A stretch of DNA of 44,441 nucleotides from an uncultured Ruminococcus sp. (GCA_902802105.1 CADCKR010000020.1:1-44441), one strand, 5' to 3'; positions 37,801 to 43,619 are shown, counted from the stretch's first letter. Numbers and translations are program-made. Notes: generated by a model from the letters alone, not told the origin.

Positions 37801-37824
37801 TTTGAATTCTTCACGGGGGATTGA
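25825..37824 (+). CDS. Four-module NRPS with terminal reductase (A-T-C-A-T-C-A-T-C-A-T-R)
   Basis: A 3999-residue cytoplasmic synthetase. A domains: 10-470, 1000-1485, 2020-2500, 3020-3510, each with an intact YTSGSTG loop (near 136, 1144, 2163, 3168). Carrier serines: 515 (GGDSL), 1530 (GLTSL), 2543 (GLTSI), 3556 (GGTSL). Condensation domains at about 560-985, 1580-2015 and 2590-3010, with HHIMFDG at 687, HHIIFDG at 1707 and HHIICDG at 2713. The C-terminal reductase (3630-3999) has TGATGFLG (from 3638) and Y3795-x3-K3799. It should release the chain as aldehyde or alcohol; there is no thioesterase or epimerase. A2-A4 keep the Asp that binds the alpha-amino group (1194, 2209, 3218), but A1 has Ala182 there and FGTSE instead of YGPTE, so the starter may not be an alpha-amino acid. 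AAGGGGG precedes the ATG. Confidence 0.96.
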   Translation: MSLLTTCLCQTFERHSDKILLTDNFSGRSLTGKELLDHSGRIAAALNARGAGRGSIVPIILPRCLDYVAAEIGSLRAGCGYAPILPEYPQDRIDYIINDCKAPVVIDEAFIREAEKYEPITENAETAEDDISYLIYTSGSTGNPKGVIHTHRSFYDSLERDQVMCRMREDDKTLGMVSFSFAWSVAEVYDTLIVGASLVILNSEERKDLNYVRNAIRENGITVMYINPNMLKRLDIHDSTLRVVKTAGERLADFYTDEYQIVNIFGTSETYCALAFHLDKAYDNTPIGKAYHNCRVVLLDDSGKEVPAGEEGEICICGHLAKGYMNLPEQTAKVFEKDPFSDDENSVLYHTSDMGRLLPDGSVLYVNRKDWMVKINGQRVETGEIEVRLVTDHPEIETAVVKAFENEYGLTYLAAYYQLKKGMKLSAGEIEASLRKKLPDYMIPRFFVETESFPLNPNGKLDRKAIKPPMAASFKEEYAAPETENERKLCAAFEKLLKCGQVGVNDNFFALGGDSLLAMTLQADSGISGLSSEMIFKGKTPKEIAARLENAGTQVFSEKVLLTEYPLSPFETGMYLEQKLDPESRMYNLIGYYQISGAPAQQIKEAVEDIFRSHEAFHSVYREKNGRLMRVLVDEIPSVTIRQTDDISSVPDLAEALDKTYDLSGGIPVSAVVFTDGEKSVLALLYHHIMFDGGSDVIFSRELIARLSGSTPAADSFDLSGASLEDKEDEYRSGLEKYRALFADGVPVTELPLKGSRPRVHPESDTDRFFVISGDMLNELKQTARRKSVTVFDLLLSAYSMTAAKYTVSDDIVISVPVNTRNGNTHNTIGMFVNNALLRLKPVRTKMTDEYIREVKEAVSEYIKETSCPFDRLVSEFSGSRDGSRSLLSDLGINYIPVQNSFSENGVTLNTSYRLQTSGKDINLVMQVGADKINCYLQYSSELFDDDVIGNFIDQFRSTAEMLCGDKSVTVRQALDMPALQKKVLKRFSSSADAEIPVVLLHKLFEKSAYENADKTALIAKDKTLTYRELNESANIAAHNLIDMGIKTGDSIVLLLPRESCFFSCMFGVNKAGAAFIPCDPQYPADRIRSIIEDSGASCIITTADKLADYASYNAIDVSSIITGENTSDPDINVSGDDLAYMIYTSGSTGKPKGVMLRHIGICSYLMPHSANTHMHFLKNNTETYLSVTTVSFDMSFKEHTAALCNGKTLVFASEDEMNDPRLLAGLMKKYGVDCINATPSRLQQYMEYEPFRNELAKCRLVMSGGEGYPVSLRNAVRSCSSGIRIFNTYGPTEITVSCNAADLTDAEYVTIGRPLLNYREIIVDKYGDPAPLGVTGELYVGGVGVAKGYRNLPEKTAEAFVEYNGQRMYRTGDYAKFDKNGNVFILGRLDSQVKLRGLRIELSEIEELIAAQAHIKKAAVIIRRLGGQDNLCAYFTADTKIDIDALRDELKKHLTHYMVPAAYMQMDEMPVTPNGKTDIKRLPDLIIDDKTSTPPQNEMQQRIFDIASEVLGNTDFGIETELFAAGLTSLNSVSFSIKLSDAFGVNVQIRDLRDNDTIKKLESFISALSSDSPEEFELFDDYSITQTQEGIFFETTSHPDSTIYNIPTLLKLGNGIEISRLKSAVAKAVNAHPYLMTEMFIDSKGDIRQRRSGRSFDESEIAEICCTSVEDIAPGLVKPFEIENEKLYRFSIVISENGKYLFFDIHHIIFDGESKKILLRDITAAYDGKELTPEKYSGYEAALIEKKLRSSGHYKASKKFYTDLLDGVDSDCLPIGDILSDDQQRDSGVLNRTGKDNIAATIRAYCAENNVSENAFCTAVFGWLLGKYCGREENAVFTTINSGRNDPRFRDSISMFVRTYPVLCKLDSTNTADYIGNVGKQLADSLQYDVYSFAEISHDLGITADVLFVYQSTMTNGSVFDFCGDKAEDVPLVFEEEKAKLEFIIYPDGDRLRYHISYDNDVFTEGFMEDMLETYERALAEFSVKENTNEISLVDEQTEALLEAVNNDPHDYEVTDIVTLFRRQAEKTPDNIAVVYLDRSYTYREVDRITENIASFLKNKGIGRNQAVSVIIPRCEYMPIAALGVLKSGAGYEPLDPSYPSERLEFMIKDADAKYLIAERSLMEKLPNYTGPVLYTDEILSLPDAERITEDPSPDDLFILLYTSGSTGVPKGVMIEHHNMCEFCDMYIRGQDFNENSRASGYASYGFDAHMIEMYPVLLSGGQLHIIDEEIRLDLVAIKNYFYANKITHAFMTTQVGRQFADLFPDAEYPHVLIVGGEKLVPVAAPRFRLINAYGPTECTICTHIYIVDKLYRRVPLGRQNCNMKQYVVDRNMNRLPFGIPGELVVAGHQVSRGYLNRPEKTAEVFIRNPFSDEPGYEKAYRTGDIVRILRGGIMDFIGRNDGQVKVRGFRIELTEVEGIIRKFPGIKDATVQAFDETGGGKYIAAYIVSDEPVNIDALAEFIKKDKPAYMVPAVTMQIDHIPLNQNQKVNKRALPKPEKKAENTVPPQNETQKTIFDCIANVIGTAAFGITNDIFDAGLTSIGAIKLNVMLSSAFDVPVTIKDLREHNTVRALETFFAESETAETFGLQDDYPITQTQSGIFVECVADPDSTAYNIPFLFKLSDEVDTDKLKAAAEAMINAHPYIKTELFLNDSGDIRARRNDSAAPVVDLIETDKLPDDMVQPFELVNSRLYRIKIYRTKDGNYLYLEFHHIICDGTSEAVIIEDINAAYGGAVLETESYTGFEAALAEEKARSSDSYEKAKAYYDKLFNGTDSDFLPSRDVEGKEKSSGQFKVPSTIDLSAIKAWCEKQGVTLNAFFNSVFAFVLAKYNYKTEAVYTTIYNGRNDSRLSRSVTMLVKTFPVYCSLEGDVRISELVKATGEQLIGSMENDIYSFAEISRAYDIPADIMFAYQGEGFAFSSIGGYDAEIISLKLSDAKAPLNINVAIRKGKVLFACDYRSDRYSEAFMRGFVACMEKTASQFVEKDKLRDVSIMTRGAAKLIDSFNATEVVIPYTTCNKLFEAQAAKHPDKTAVIADNVKLTYTELNENANRVAHSLIDGGVQIDEMVGVMMPRTVYAYAAREGILKSGAAFMPLAPDYPDDRVSYILENSGAKHIVTTAAIAAERKALFDGAGVTVHTMEEMLVCDKTDNPETGVKPENLCYCIYTSGSTGKPKGVMIEHHSLVNFTHHDPINVQSCEFVDNMTVSLALAALTFDVSVLEESLGLYHGGTVAMATEEEINNPVLLAEMMHKHGVDVMKCTPSYMNNMLDVPQVAKVLCQMKAIDIGAEAFPAPLYDKMRRAGITAKIHNGYGPTEATITTSIDYLTSNRITIGKPLCNTKVVMLDKADHELPADVPGELTILGECVGRGYVANEKLNSEKFITYKGMPAYRSGDLARWGKDGKIYFMGRMDNQVKLRGLRIELDEIENVMNSYPSVTRSVVIVKESEQAGQFLCAYFAAGVKVNTEDLASHMGKSLAKYMIPSVFVQLDAIPLTANGKVDKKALPEPVVEAEDRDYVAPETELQKKLCSMFAYALGTDKVSITDNFFEIGGTSLTASKIAMKAMMEKLPIVFKDIFDYPTVEAMEMFINGKMQTTPEAKEEMKVTESNALSHNTKAFINDETSDNTVDTGNILLTGATGFLGIHVLKCLLDTTDKKVYCLLRANSDTAENRLKNMLMYYFDDPMDGLFDDRIQVIKGDITDKDLILALGSYDFRTVINCAACVKHFVQDDTLDRINWHGVENLIALCLKAKRRLVQVSTVSIAGTGTTEQFSIDRKIYENELYFGQNLDNKYANTKFRAEQVLLKAVEDDGLDGMIVRVGNLMSRYSDGEFQINFVTNNFMRSLRAYAKLGVIPVDALDKPVEFSPIDCTAAAVVALSVTDRQFTVFHATNGHRVQMGDVVESLNRIGVPLKTVSTAQFQQKFNEAMSNEKMNEILSPLISYKGSTGEAVQFYIGHDNGFTTSMLYHLGFKWPIINEDYLDNAFEALEGFEFFTGD

Positions 37825-37827
37825 TCT

Positions 37828-39591
37828 ATGACAAGAAACGATTACCTGATAAAACGAAAATTCAACAGTTATCTTGTTCCGGGCATACTTATGGTCATTG
37901 CTATGCAGCTTGGCAATATCGTTGACAGTATCCTTGTCAGTATGTTCATTGACATTGACGGACTAACAGCTATCTCATTGAGTATGCCTGCTCTGTGCTT
38001 TATGCAGATGTTCGGATTTATTATAGGCGTGGGCGGTGCGATAACGATCTCTGTCAAGCTCGGAAAGCGCCAGATGGATGAAGCCTCCGGTATTTTTTCG
38101 GTGTGCGTGATCTCCGTTATCGTCATATCACTTGTGTTCACCGTACTGTCATTTTTTATTACCCGTCCGCTGACGATGCTTCTTGCATCAACAGCGCAGC
38201 TGCAGGCATTGCTTGAACCGTATCTTTTTATATTCATCTGCTTTATCCCGTCGCTCAATGTCTGCCTTGTGCTGGCTAACATAATGACAATAGACAACAA
38301 TCCCAAGCTCGGCTCAGCTTCCTTTGTAGTTGCAAATGCCGTTAACCTTATCCTCGATTATGTTTTTCTGAAATACACCGATATGGGAATGACAGGAGCA
38401 GCCCTTTCGTCAATTATCGGCTTCGGCGCAGGAATACTGCTGGTGATCCCTTATATATTCTCGAAAAAGAGAATGCTGCGCTTCAGCCTGCGAGAGGGCA
38501 TCAAACAGATAAGATCAATTTTTGTGGTCTTCAAAAACGGTATGCCGCAGGCAATGTATTTTATTATGGCCATACTTAAATATTACATTCTCAACGCCTT
38601 TATACAGCAGACTCTCGGCGCTGATAATATGGCTATTTATGCTGTATGCATCAATTCGGTCAATATTGTCAGACTTTGCATTGAGGGCGTTATCGGAGTT
38701 GTTCAGACCATCGGCGGCGTCTTGTTCGGCGAAAAGGATTACTACGGTATCCGAAGGCTTGTAAGGAGAACTGTGATATTCTGCTGTGCTGCTGTTGCAG
38801 CATTGATGGCACTGTTCATTATTTACCCGCAGCTGATACTGACTGTTTTCTCCTTCAATAAGCCTGATCTTTACGACATAGCCATGCTCTGTGTTCGTTT
38901 GTTCAGCTTCAGCTTTGCATTCTATGCTGCCAACCGTATCGTTCAGGTTTATTATCAGACGACGCTCAATACAAAGCTTTCATCCATCAATACTACTCTC
39001 GACGGTTTTGTTTTCCTGGTGCCGATCTCAATGATCTTTATCGGGACAATGGGGGTTGTCGGAGTAAGTATCGCAACAATAGTAACGGAAGCAATGTCCT
39101 TCTTCGCGGTATTTATCTACAGGATCATCCAGCAGAAACGTGGAAAGCTGCCGCAAAAGGGCTTCCTTATGATACCGGAAAAGGACGGAGAGAGTCTGGC
39201 TGATATTACTGTGAGCAGTACGGACGAACAGGCCGTTGAGGTGTCAAAGCAACTTATTGAGTGTTGTGAAAGGGAGGGTATCCCGTCGGAAAAAGCCACC
39301 ATAATAAGCGTGGCTGCCGAAGAGCTTACATCAAATATCGCCCGTTACGGATATAAAGGAAACAAGCCGAGCTTTATAGACATAAGGCTTTCAAAGGTCG
39401 ATAACAGACTTATTCTTCGTGTGCGTGATGACGGTGTTTCCTTTAATCCGACGGAATACAGCTCCGGAGAAAGCGAGGAATTCAGTCTCGGAGGCATTGA
39501 GCTTATCAGGTCTGTTGCAGACAAGATGACCTATAACAGAGTGCTTAATATGAACAACACGGTGATCGAAGTAGCTATAGACACTGTTTGA
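37828..39591 (+). CDS. MATE exporter fused to an RsbW/SpoIIAB-like ATPase domain
   Basis: A 587-residue protein. Residues 1-435 form a 12-helix MATE-type transporter (NIVDSILVSMFI, NIMTIDNNPKLGS, GMPQAMYFIMA). Residues about 455-587, on the cytoplasmic side, form a GHKL ATPase like anti-sigma kinases. Its N-box is A-E498-E499-L-T-S-N503, the G1 box D534-D535-G536 and the G2-like region SLGGIELI (553-560). The gene begins 3 bases after the NRPS stop, so it probably exports the NRPS product. The ATPase domain is the natural partner of the STAS protein encoded 18 bases downstream. A fusion of this type is not something I know as characterised. A frameshift joining two genes is unlikely, because the linker at 436-455 is continuous and well coded. 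Confidence 0.9.
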   Translation: MTRNDYLIKRKFNSYLVPGILMVIAMQLGNIVDSILVSMFIDIDGLTAISLSMPALCFMQMFGFIIGVGGAITISVKLGKRQMDEASGIFSVCVISVIVISLVFTVLSFFITRPLTMLLASTAQLQALLEPYLFIFICFIPSLNVCLVLANIMTIDNNPKLGSASFVVANAVNLILDYVFLKYTDMGMTGAALSSIIGFGAGILLVIPYIFSKKRMLRFSLREGIKQIRSIFVVFKNGMPQAMYFIMAILKYYILNAFIQQTLGADNMAIYAVCINSVNIVRLCIEGVIGVVQTIGGVLFGEKDYYGIRRLVRRTVIFCCAAVAALMALFIIYPQLILTVFSFNKPDLYDIAMLCVRLFSFSFAFYAANRIVQVYYQTTLNTKLSSINTTLDGFVFLVPISMIFIGTMGVVGVSIATIVTEAMSFFAVFIYRIIQQKRGKLPQKGFLMIPEKDGESLADITVSSTDEQAVEVSKQLIECCEREGIPSEKATIISVAAEELTSNIARYGYKGNKPSFIDIRLSKVDNRLILRVRDDGVSFNPTEYSSGESEEFSLGGIELIRSVADKMTYNRVLNMNNTVIEVAIDTV

Positions 39592-39609
39592 TAAAGAGGA
39601 GGACCGATA

Positions 39610-39909
39610 ATGAAAATCACTGTAAAAAACGAAGGAAAGGTATATACACTGGTAATAGAAGGAAGAATAGATACTCTTACCGCCCCTGAGCTGGGAAAGG
39701 TTTTTAATGATAATGCCGAAAAAGCTGATAAAATGATTTTTGATATGTACGGCGTGGATTATATATCATCCGCAGGGATCAGAGCGATCGTATCGGCATA
39801 CAAAGCTATGGGCAGCAAGGACGGTCTTGTGCTTAAAGGTCTGAGGAACAATGTGCTGACCATTATAAGAATGACCGGACTTGAAAAGAAGCTGACTATC
39901 GAAGAATAA
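39610..39909 (+). CDS. STAS-domain anti-anti-sigma-like protein
   Basis: A 99-residue single STAS domain of the SpoIIAA/RsbV type: TLVIEGRIDTLTAPEL, then DMYGVDYISSAGIRAI. The likely phosphorylation site is Ser54 in SSAG, at the position of the family DSxG serine. In partner switching the non-phosphorylated form binds an RsbW-like kinase and frees that kinase's other target. Here the kinase-like domain is on the exporter encoded immediately upstream, and a matching phosphatase is encoded by the facing operon. GAGGAGG lies 7 bases before the ATG. No sigma factor follows, unlike classical rsb operons. Confidence 0.9.
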   Translation: MKITVKNEGKVYTLVIEGRIDTLTAPELGKVFNDNAEKADKMIFDMYGVDYISSAGIRAIVSAYKAMGSKDGLVLKGLRNNVLTIIRMTGLEKKLTIEE

Positions 39910-39927
39910 CAGATAATAAATGATATT

Positions 39928-39973
39928 AAAAAAGAGCTGCAGCTGCGGTTTTCCGCTGCTGCAGCTCTTTTTT
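39928..39973. terminator. Bidirectional terminator between the two partner-switching operons
   Basis: A 16-bp perfect stem (AAAAAAGAGCTGCAGC and its complement) with A- and T-runs on the outside. It ends exactly one base before the stop codon of the SpoIIE-type gene. Confidence 0.9.
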
Positions 39974-41938
39974 TCAGCTGCTAAGATTTTTGATAATGGT
40001 CAGAATGTTTTTCCCGTCTTTGTACTGATACGAATATTCGTCAGCTATTTCAAATGTGAGAAATCTTCCTAATCCGCCTATGTCGATGTCGGGATCATAG
40101 CCGTCTATATCAGGGATATCCTTTGTCGGATCGAACGGTATCCCGCTGTCAATGAAAACAAGCGTAACTTTTTTCCCGTCCTGAGAGATACTGACTTCTG
40201 CCGTTCCGGCGCCGCCTTTGTATGCATAGCTGCATATATTTACAAACATTTCCTCTGCCATCAGCCGTAAAGTCAATATGTCGTCCTCTTCAATATCAAG
40301 TGAACGCAGCTTATCGTTGATAATGCTTATATTTTCGGCTTTTGCTTCAAGCTTTAATGAGTATTTTCTGATTTCCGGGATTGTCATAGTCAGTATTGTT
40401 ATATCATCACTTTGTTCGGCTTTTTCTGAAAATGCTTTTACGCTCTCAAGAACCGAGTTCAGAATAACCTCTCCCGATTTTTTCAGATTACGGGAAAGCG
40501 TACCCTTGAGTCTGTCGTCGCCGTACAGTGAATCGTCTTTGCTTTTTGCTTCGGGAACGCCGTCGGTATAAAGAAACAGCGTGTCGCCCGGCTTCATTTT
40601 TATACGTCTTTCAGTGTATTGCTCATCCTCAAAAATGCCGGCCGCTGATTCAAATGCGCTTTCTATTTCAATAAGTCTGTCCGAAAGCAGATATGGCGGA
40701 TTGTGACCGGCGTTGGAGTAAACGAGCTCTCCGGTTTCAGGATGATATATTCCGATGAAGGTAGTAATAAACATCATATTGGGGTTATGCTTCGCAAGAT
40801 GATCGTTGTATTCTGCCATTATTCTGCTTGGAGATAAACCGGACTCTGCATATTGCCGGAGTAAGGTGATCGCGTTTGCCATGAAAAGAGCAGCCGAAAC
40901 TCCCTTGCCTGAAACATCGGCAATTATCACACATATACTCCCATCGCTGAGTATACGGTAATCGTAAAGATCGCCTCCGACGTCCCTTGCAGGCAGCATA
41001 CACGAATGAATATTCACGCTTTCGGTTTGGAATGATGTTGGCTCCAGAAAACCTTTCTGTATTTCCCTGGCAATATTAAGCTCTGTTTCCTGCATCGCTT
41101 TTTCACGGTTGAACTCTGAAATATCCTTGATATAACGGTCTATCTCATACGCCATGCTGTTGAAGGCATCAGCCATTTTTGCAAATTCATCCTGTCCCTT
41201 GATCTTCAGCGGTACGAATTCATTGCCGCGCTCATGGATAAAACCGACCATTTTTTTGCTGATAAGAGTGACCGGCTTCTGTATCTTTCTTTTCAGAATA
41301 AACGCTATGATAAAGACGATCAGAACCGATGTGACGATTATCATAACCATTATATATCTGAATCTTTTCTGTACCGTGTTGACAGCCTCGCTGACGGACA
41401 TTTCCGCGCCGGCAATACAGAATGTTTCCTTCTCCACGCCGGAGTTATCAGAGGACACATTCTTCTTTACCGGAACATAGCAGACTATAGTTTCACCGTA
41501 TTCCGTATTGTCCTGATAGAATGTCACTTCATCATTTGTGAAAGCCCTGATCTCTTCTTCGTACAATATATCGGAAACATATCCTATATAGTGTGATCGC
41601 TTTGCTGATTCAGAAGCGTCTTTGCCGTATCCTATGGAAAGGTATGTTACGCTGCCCTTGTCAAGATCAGGTATCTCGGTATAGATATACGCCATACCCA
41701 TAATATTGCAAAGACTATCGAATCTTGCGGCGCTGTCTTCAAGATCGTAATTGCGGCTGATATCAGCTGTTTCAAAATAATTTGCGGCGATAAAAGCCGC
41801 TTCCTTAACATCTTCCCGGCACTTGTTCATGGTTGCATTATATGTTATGATATATGATCCGAGAAGAACCGCGAGATCTGTAATAAGAACAAGGGGAAGT
41901 ATGAGCATTACGAGTTTCCAAAAAATTGATTTTTTCAT
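39974..41938 (-). CDS. Membrane sensor with HAMP, SpoIIE-type PP2C phosphatase and RsbW-like ATPase domain
   Basis: A 654-residue signalling protein. TM1 is at 7-33, an extracytoplasmic sensor region at 34-194, TM2 at 195-216, and HAMP with a helical linker at 216-295. The SpoIIE/RsbU-type phosphatase spans about 300-520, with metal ligands in D319-V-G-G-D323, D341 (DVSGKG) and D511-D512-I-T. A C-terminal GHKL domain (about 525-654) has LMAEEMFVN and DIGGLGRFLT. It should dephosphorylate STAS proteins in response to an outside signal. The C-terminal ATPase may be a kinase or merely a docking or binding domain. It is encoded 2 bases after the STAS gene, probably translationally coupled since its own ribosome site is weak. 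Confidence 0.92.
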   Translation of the reverse strand: MKKSIFWKLVMLILPLVLITDLAVLLGSYIITYNATMNKCREDVKEAAFIAANYFETADISRNYDLEDSAARFDSLCNIMGMAYIYTEIPDLDKGSVTYLSIGYGKDASESAKRSHYIGYVSDILYEEEIRAFTNDEVTFYQDNTEYGETIVCYVPVKKNVSSDNSGVEKETFCIAGAEMSVSEAVNTVQKRFRYIMVMIIVTSVLIVFIIAFILKRKIQKPVTLISKKMVGFIHERGNEFVPLKIKGQDEFAKMADAFNSMAYEIDRYIKDISEFNREKAMQETELNIAREIQKGFLEPTSFQTESVNIHSCMLPARDVGGDLYDYRILSDGSICVIIADVSGKGVSAALFMANAITLLRQYAESGLSPSRIMAEYNDHLAKHNPNMMFITTFIGIYHPETGELVYSNAGHNPPYLLSDRLIEIESAFESAAGIFEDEQYTERRIKMKPGDTLFLYTDGVPEAKSKDDSLYGDDRLKGTLSRNLKKSGEVILNSVLESVKAFSEKAEQSDDITILTMTIPEIRKYSLKLEAKAENISIINDKLRSLDIEEDDILTLRLMAEEMFVNICSYAYKGGAGTAEVSISQDGKKVTLVFIDSGIPFDPTKDIPDIDGYDPDIDIGGLGRFLTFEIADEYSYQYKDGKNILTIIKNLSS

Positions 41939-41940
41939 TT

Positions 41941-42234
41941 TTATTCAATATTGAGTCTGCCGGCAAAGCCGGTCATTTTTATTATCTCCATAATATTACT
42001 CCTGATATTCCTGAGCACAAGATTATTGCTGCCGACAAGCTTTCTGATTTTAATAATACTGCGGATCCCTGCGGAAGATACATACTTTACATCTGCCATA
42101 TCAAGCACGATTCTGCTGCACTGCGGCAGACATTCTTCAACAGCCTTATCGAGCATGGCGGATGATGTTGTATCAATATCTCCTTCGACAGAGAGTGTGC
42201 ATATGTCCGCGTCAATACACTTTGAAATATTCAT
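41941..42234 (-). CDS. STAS-domain anti-anti-sigma-like protein (second copy)
   Basis: A 97-residue STAS domain, similar to the one at 39610-39909: LSVEGDIDTTSSAML, then DMADVKYVSSAGIRSI, with Ser54 in the same SSAG motif, and an ending KMTGFAGRLNIE that parallels RMTGLEKKLTIEE. The two are evidently paralogues. Cross-reaction with both ATPase domains of the region is plausible. The start at 42234 is set by GGGAGGAAA; the longer frame to 42279 lacks a ribosome site. Confidence 0.9.
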   Translation of the reverse strand: MNISKCIDADICTLSVEGDIDTTSSAMLDKAVEECLPQCSRIVLDMADVKYVSSAGIRSIIKIRKLVGSNNLVLRNIRSNIMEIIKMTGFAGRLNIE

Positions 42235-42308
42235 TTTTATTTCCTCCCGATATTTAGTGTCAGAAAAAATTGATATCAAATAAATAATATTTGAAATACC
42301 GTAATGGT

Positions 42309-42337
42309 ATTATAACACATCTGTAGCCTATAAACAA
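42309..42337 (-). promoter_or_regulatory. Promoter of the STAS-SpoIIE operon
   Basis: Minus strand TTGTTT (42337-42332), 17-base spacer, TATAAT (42314-42309), with TGT just before the -10 box. It looks like a sigma-A promoter, not a sigma-B type. Confidence 0.65.
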
Positions 42338-42346
42338 GCTCAAAAC

Positions 42347-42405
42347 ATCTTCTTTCATACTCTTTTGAATACGGTGTACCATCCGTATTCACGGACACTA
42401 CCCGG
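42347..42405 (-). pseudogene. Fragment of a NUDIX hydrolase gene
   Basis: About 59 bases match 24361-24420 inside the intact NUDIX gene, in the same orientation, with a few substitutions and a one-base deletion that breaks the frame. The flanks do not match. The 42235-42733 gap holds this fragment, the STAS promoter, a 26-bp repeat copy and a terminator; the rest is unrecognised. Confidence 0.7.
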
Positions 42406-42605
42406 CGTTTTCCGGCTTGTATGTACAAACTTTTTGCCCACACGACCCTCTTTCACAAATACACGGGTGTGTATGGTTTTGCGGTATTGGACAGGAAAAT
42501 CAAAAAAGTCATTCACAAGAAATTTGTAAAAAGTCTGAAAAGAAGCTTGAAATCAGCACTTTTGGGCTATTGCTCAGTCACATACTGCTGTCTTCCTGCG
42601 CGGCC

Positions 42606-42631
42606 TTATACTAATACCTAACAAAAAGCGG
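42606..42631 (-). repeat. 26-bp dispersed repeat, copy 4
   Basis: The minus strand reads CCGCTTTTTGTTAGG then TATTAGTATAA, 23 of 26 positions identical to copy 2. It abuts the terminator hairpin of the sortase remnant and shares its T-run. Confidence 0.6.
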
Positions 42632-42670
42632 AAACCAGGATAAATATGCGAAAGCCTGATTTCCGCTTTT
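42624..42670 (-). terminator. Terminator after the sortase remnant
   Basis: Stem of about 16 bp with one mismatch (AAAAGCGGAAA..CAGG / CCTGATTTCCGCTTTT). On the minus strand it is followed by TTTTTG. Confidence 0.7.
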
Positions 42671-42733
42671 CTCTCTGTTCATGGAGAACCCCTGTCTCAT
42701 CTGCAGAGACGATGTATTATCATGTTTGCAGTT

Positions 42734-43594
42734 TTATGATGATCGCTCTGTTGTCACGGTATTGATTTTTTGTTTTCGTATCAGTTTTCCGGCAAACAAT
42801 GCCCGGGCATTTTCAAAGTCATATGCACAGGTGGAAAGTACCACCACTGAATCATCATCGTTCAGTTCCGGTTCAATATAATTTACACTGTTTGCTTTCA
42901 GACATTCCTGCCACTTGCTTCTGTCTGAGGGAATATCATAGATCTCGTCATAAGCGCTGACGATGGAAAGTGCAAAAAAATCAATAAGGTACAGATCTTC
43001 CTTTGTAAACAGCCACCCATAACGATGTTTATCAAACTGCTCCCGCTGTCTGAATTCCCGTATATCGCCGAACATACCATACTGCATATCATGTCCGTAT
43101 ACTATATTCAGAGCGTCAGAGAGATCCGGCGAACAATGATATGACAGAAAAATCGACCCGGCGCGGTTTTCCCTGCCATCCGGCGAATGATACAGATAAT
43201 ACTGATTATCCCGGCTTTTGACCACCGGATAGTCAATATCAGAATCAGCAATATATATCTAGCCGATCAGGTCACTGCTATAAAGGGATACTTCCTGCAT
43301 TTTATTCGTGATCTCAATTATTTTTTGCTCAGTGATGAACGGAACTGATGCATCATACTCAGATTCTTCTGTATGATCGTTTTCTGTTTCTTCCGGGATC
43401 CCTGTCACTTCAGAATTATGCACCGGATCCTCATGAACTGTTCCTGTTGTGGATACCGTAACAGACTGGTTGGGTGTCTGTGATCGTTCAGGAGCGCTCT
43501 GCTGTGCAGAGTGACTAACGTACTTCATCATTATACAGCCTGCCAGAACAGCCAGCAAAACCACAGCGACCCAGAACCTGATAGATTTTATCAT
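42734..43594 (-). pseudogene. Class B sortase interrupted by an in-frame TAG
   Basis: The frame runs from an ATG at 43594 through an N-terminal anchor (FWVAVVLLAVLAGCIMM), a Ser/Thr/Glu-rich linker and SLYSSDLIG to TAG at 43261-43259. It continues in the same frame as IYIADSDIDYPVVKSRDN. The rest is a sortase B core: YGHDM (His), LSTCAYDFENAR (catalytic Cys and Arg). Family members read GW-I at the point of the stop, so TGG has become TAG. Unless the codon is read through or is an error, no sortase is made. It would cross-link pilin-like proteins such as the one encoded just upstream (25-base gap). Confidence 0.85.
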
Positions 43595-43619
43595 ACAAAT
43601 CACCGGTTACGAGTAAAAA

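Noticed and set aside
37828-39591. The MATE-ATPase fusion as two genes joined by a frameshift
   Set aside because: The frame is continuous with no internal ribosome site or start codon in the linker, and the downstream STAS gene has its own AGGAGG, so one polypeptide is the simplest reading.
39610-42234. Sigma-B-type regulon with its own sigma factor
   Set aside because: No sigma factor gene is in the window and the visible promoter at 42309-42337 is sigma-A-like. The output of the circuit is therefore left open.
42417-42621. Overlapping plus-strand small frames between the NUDIX fragment and the terminator
   Set aside because: No ribosome site, no recognisable sequence, and they run through a gene fragment and a repeat.
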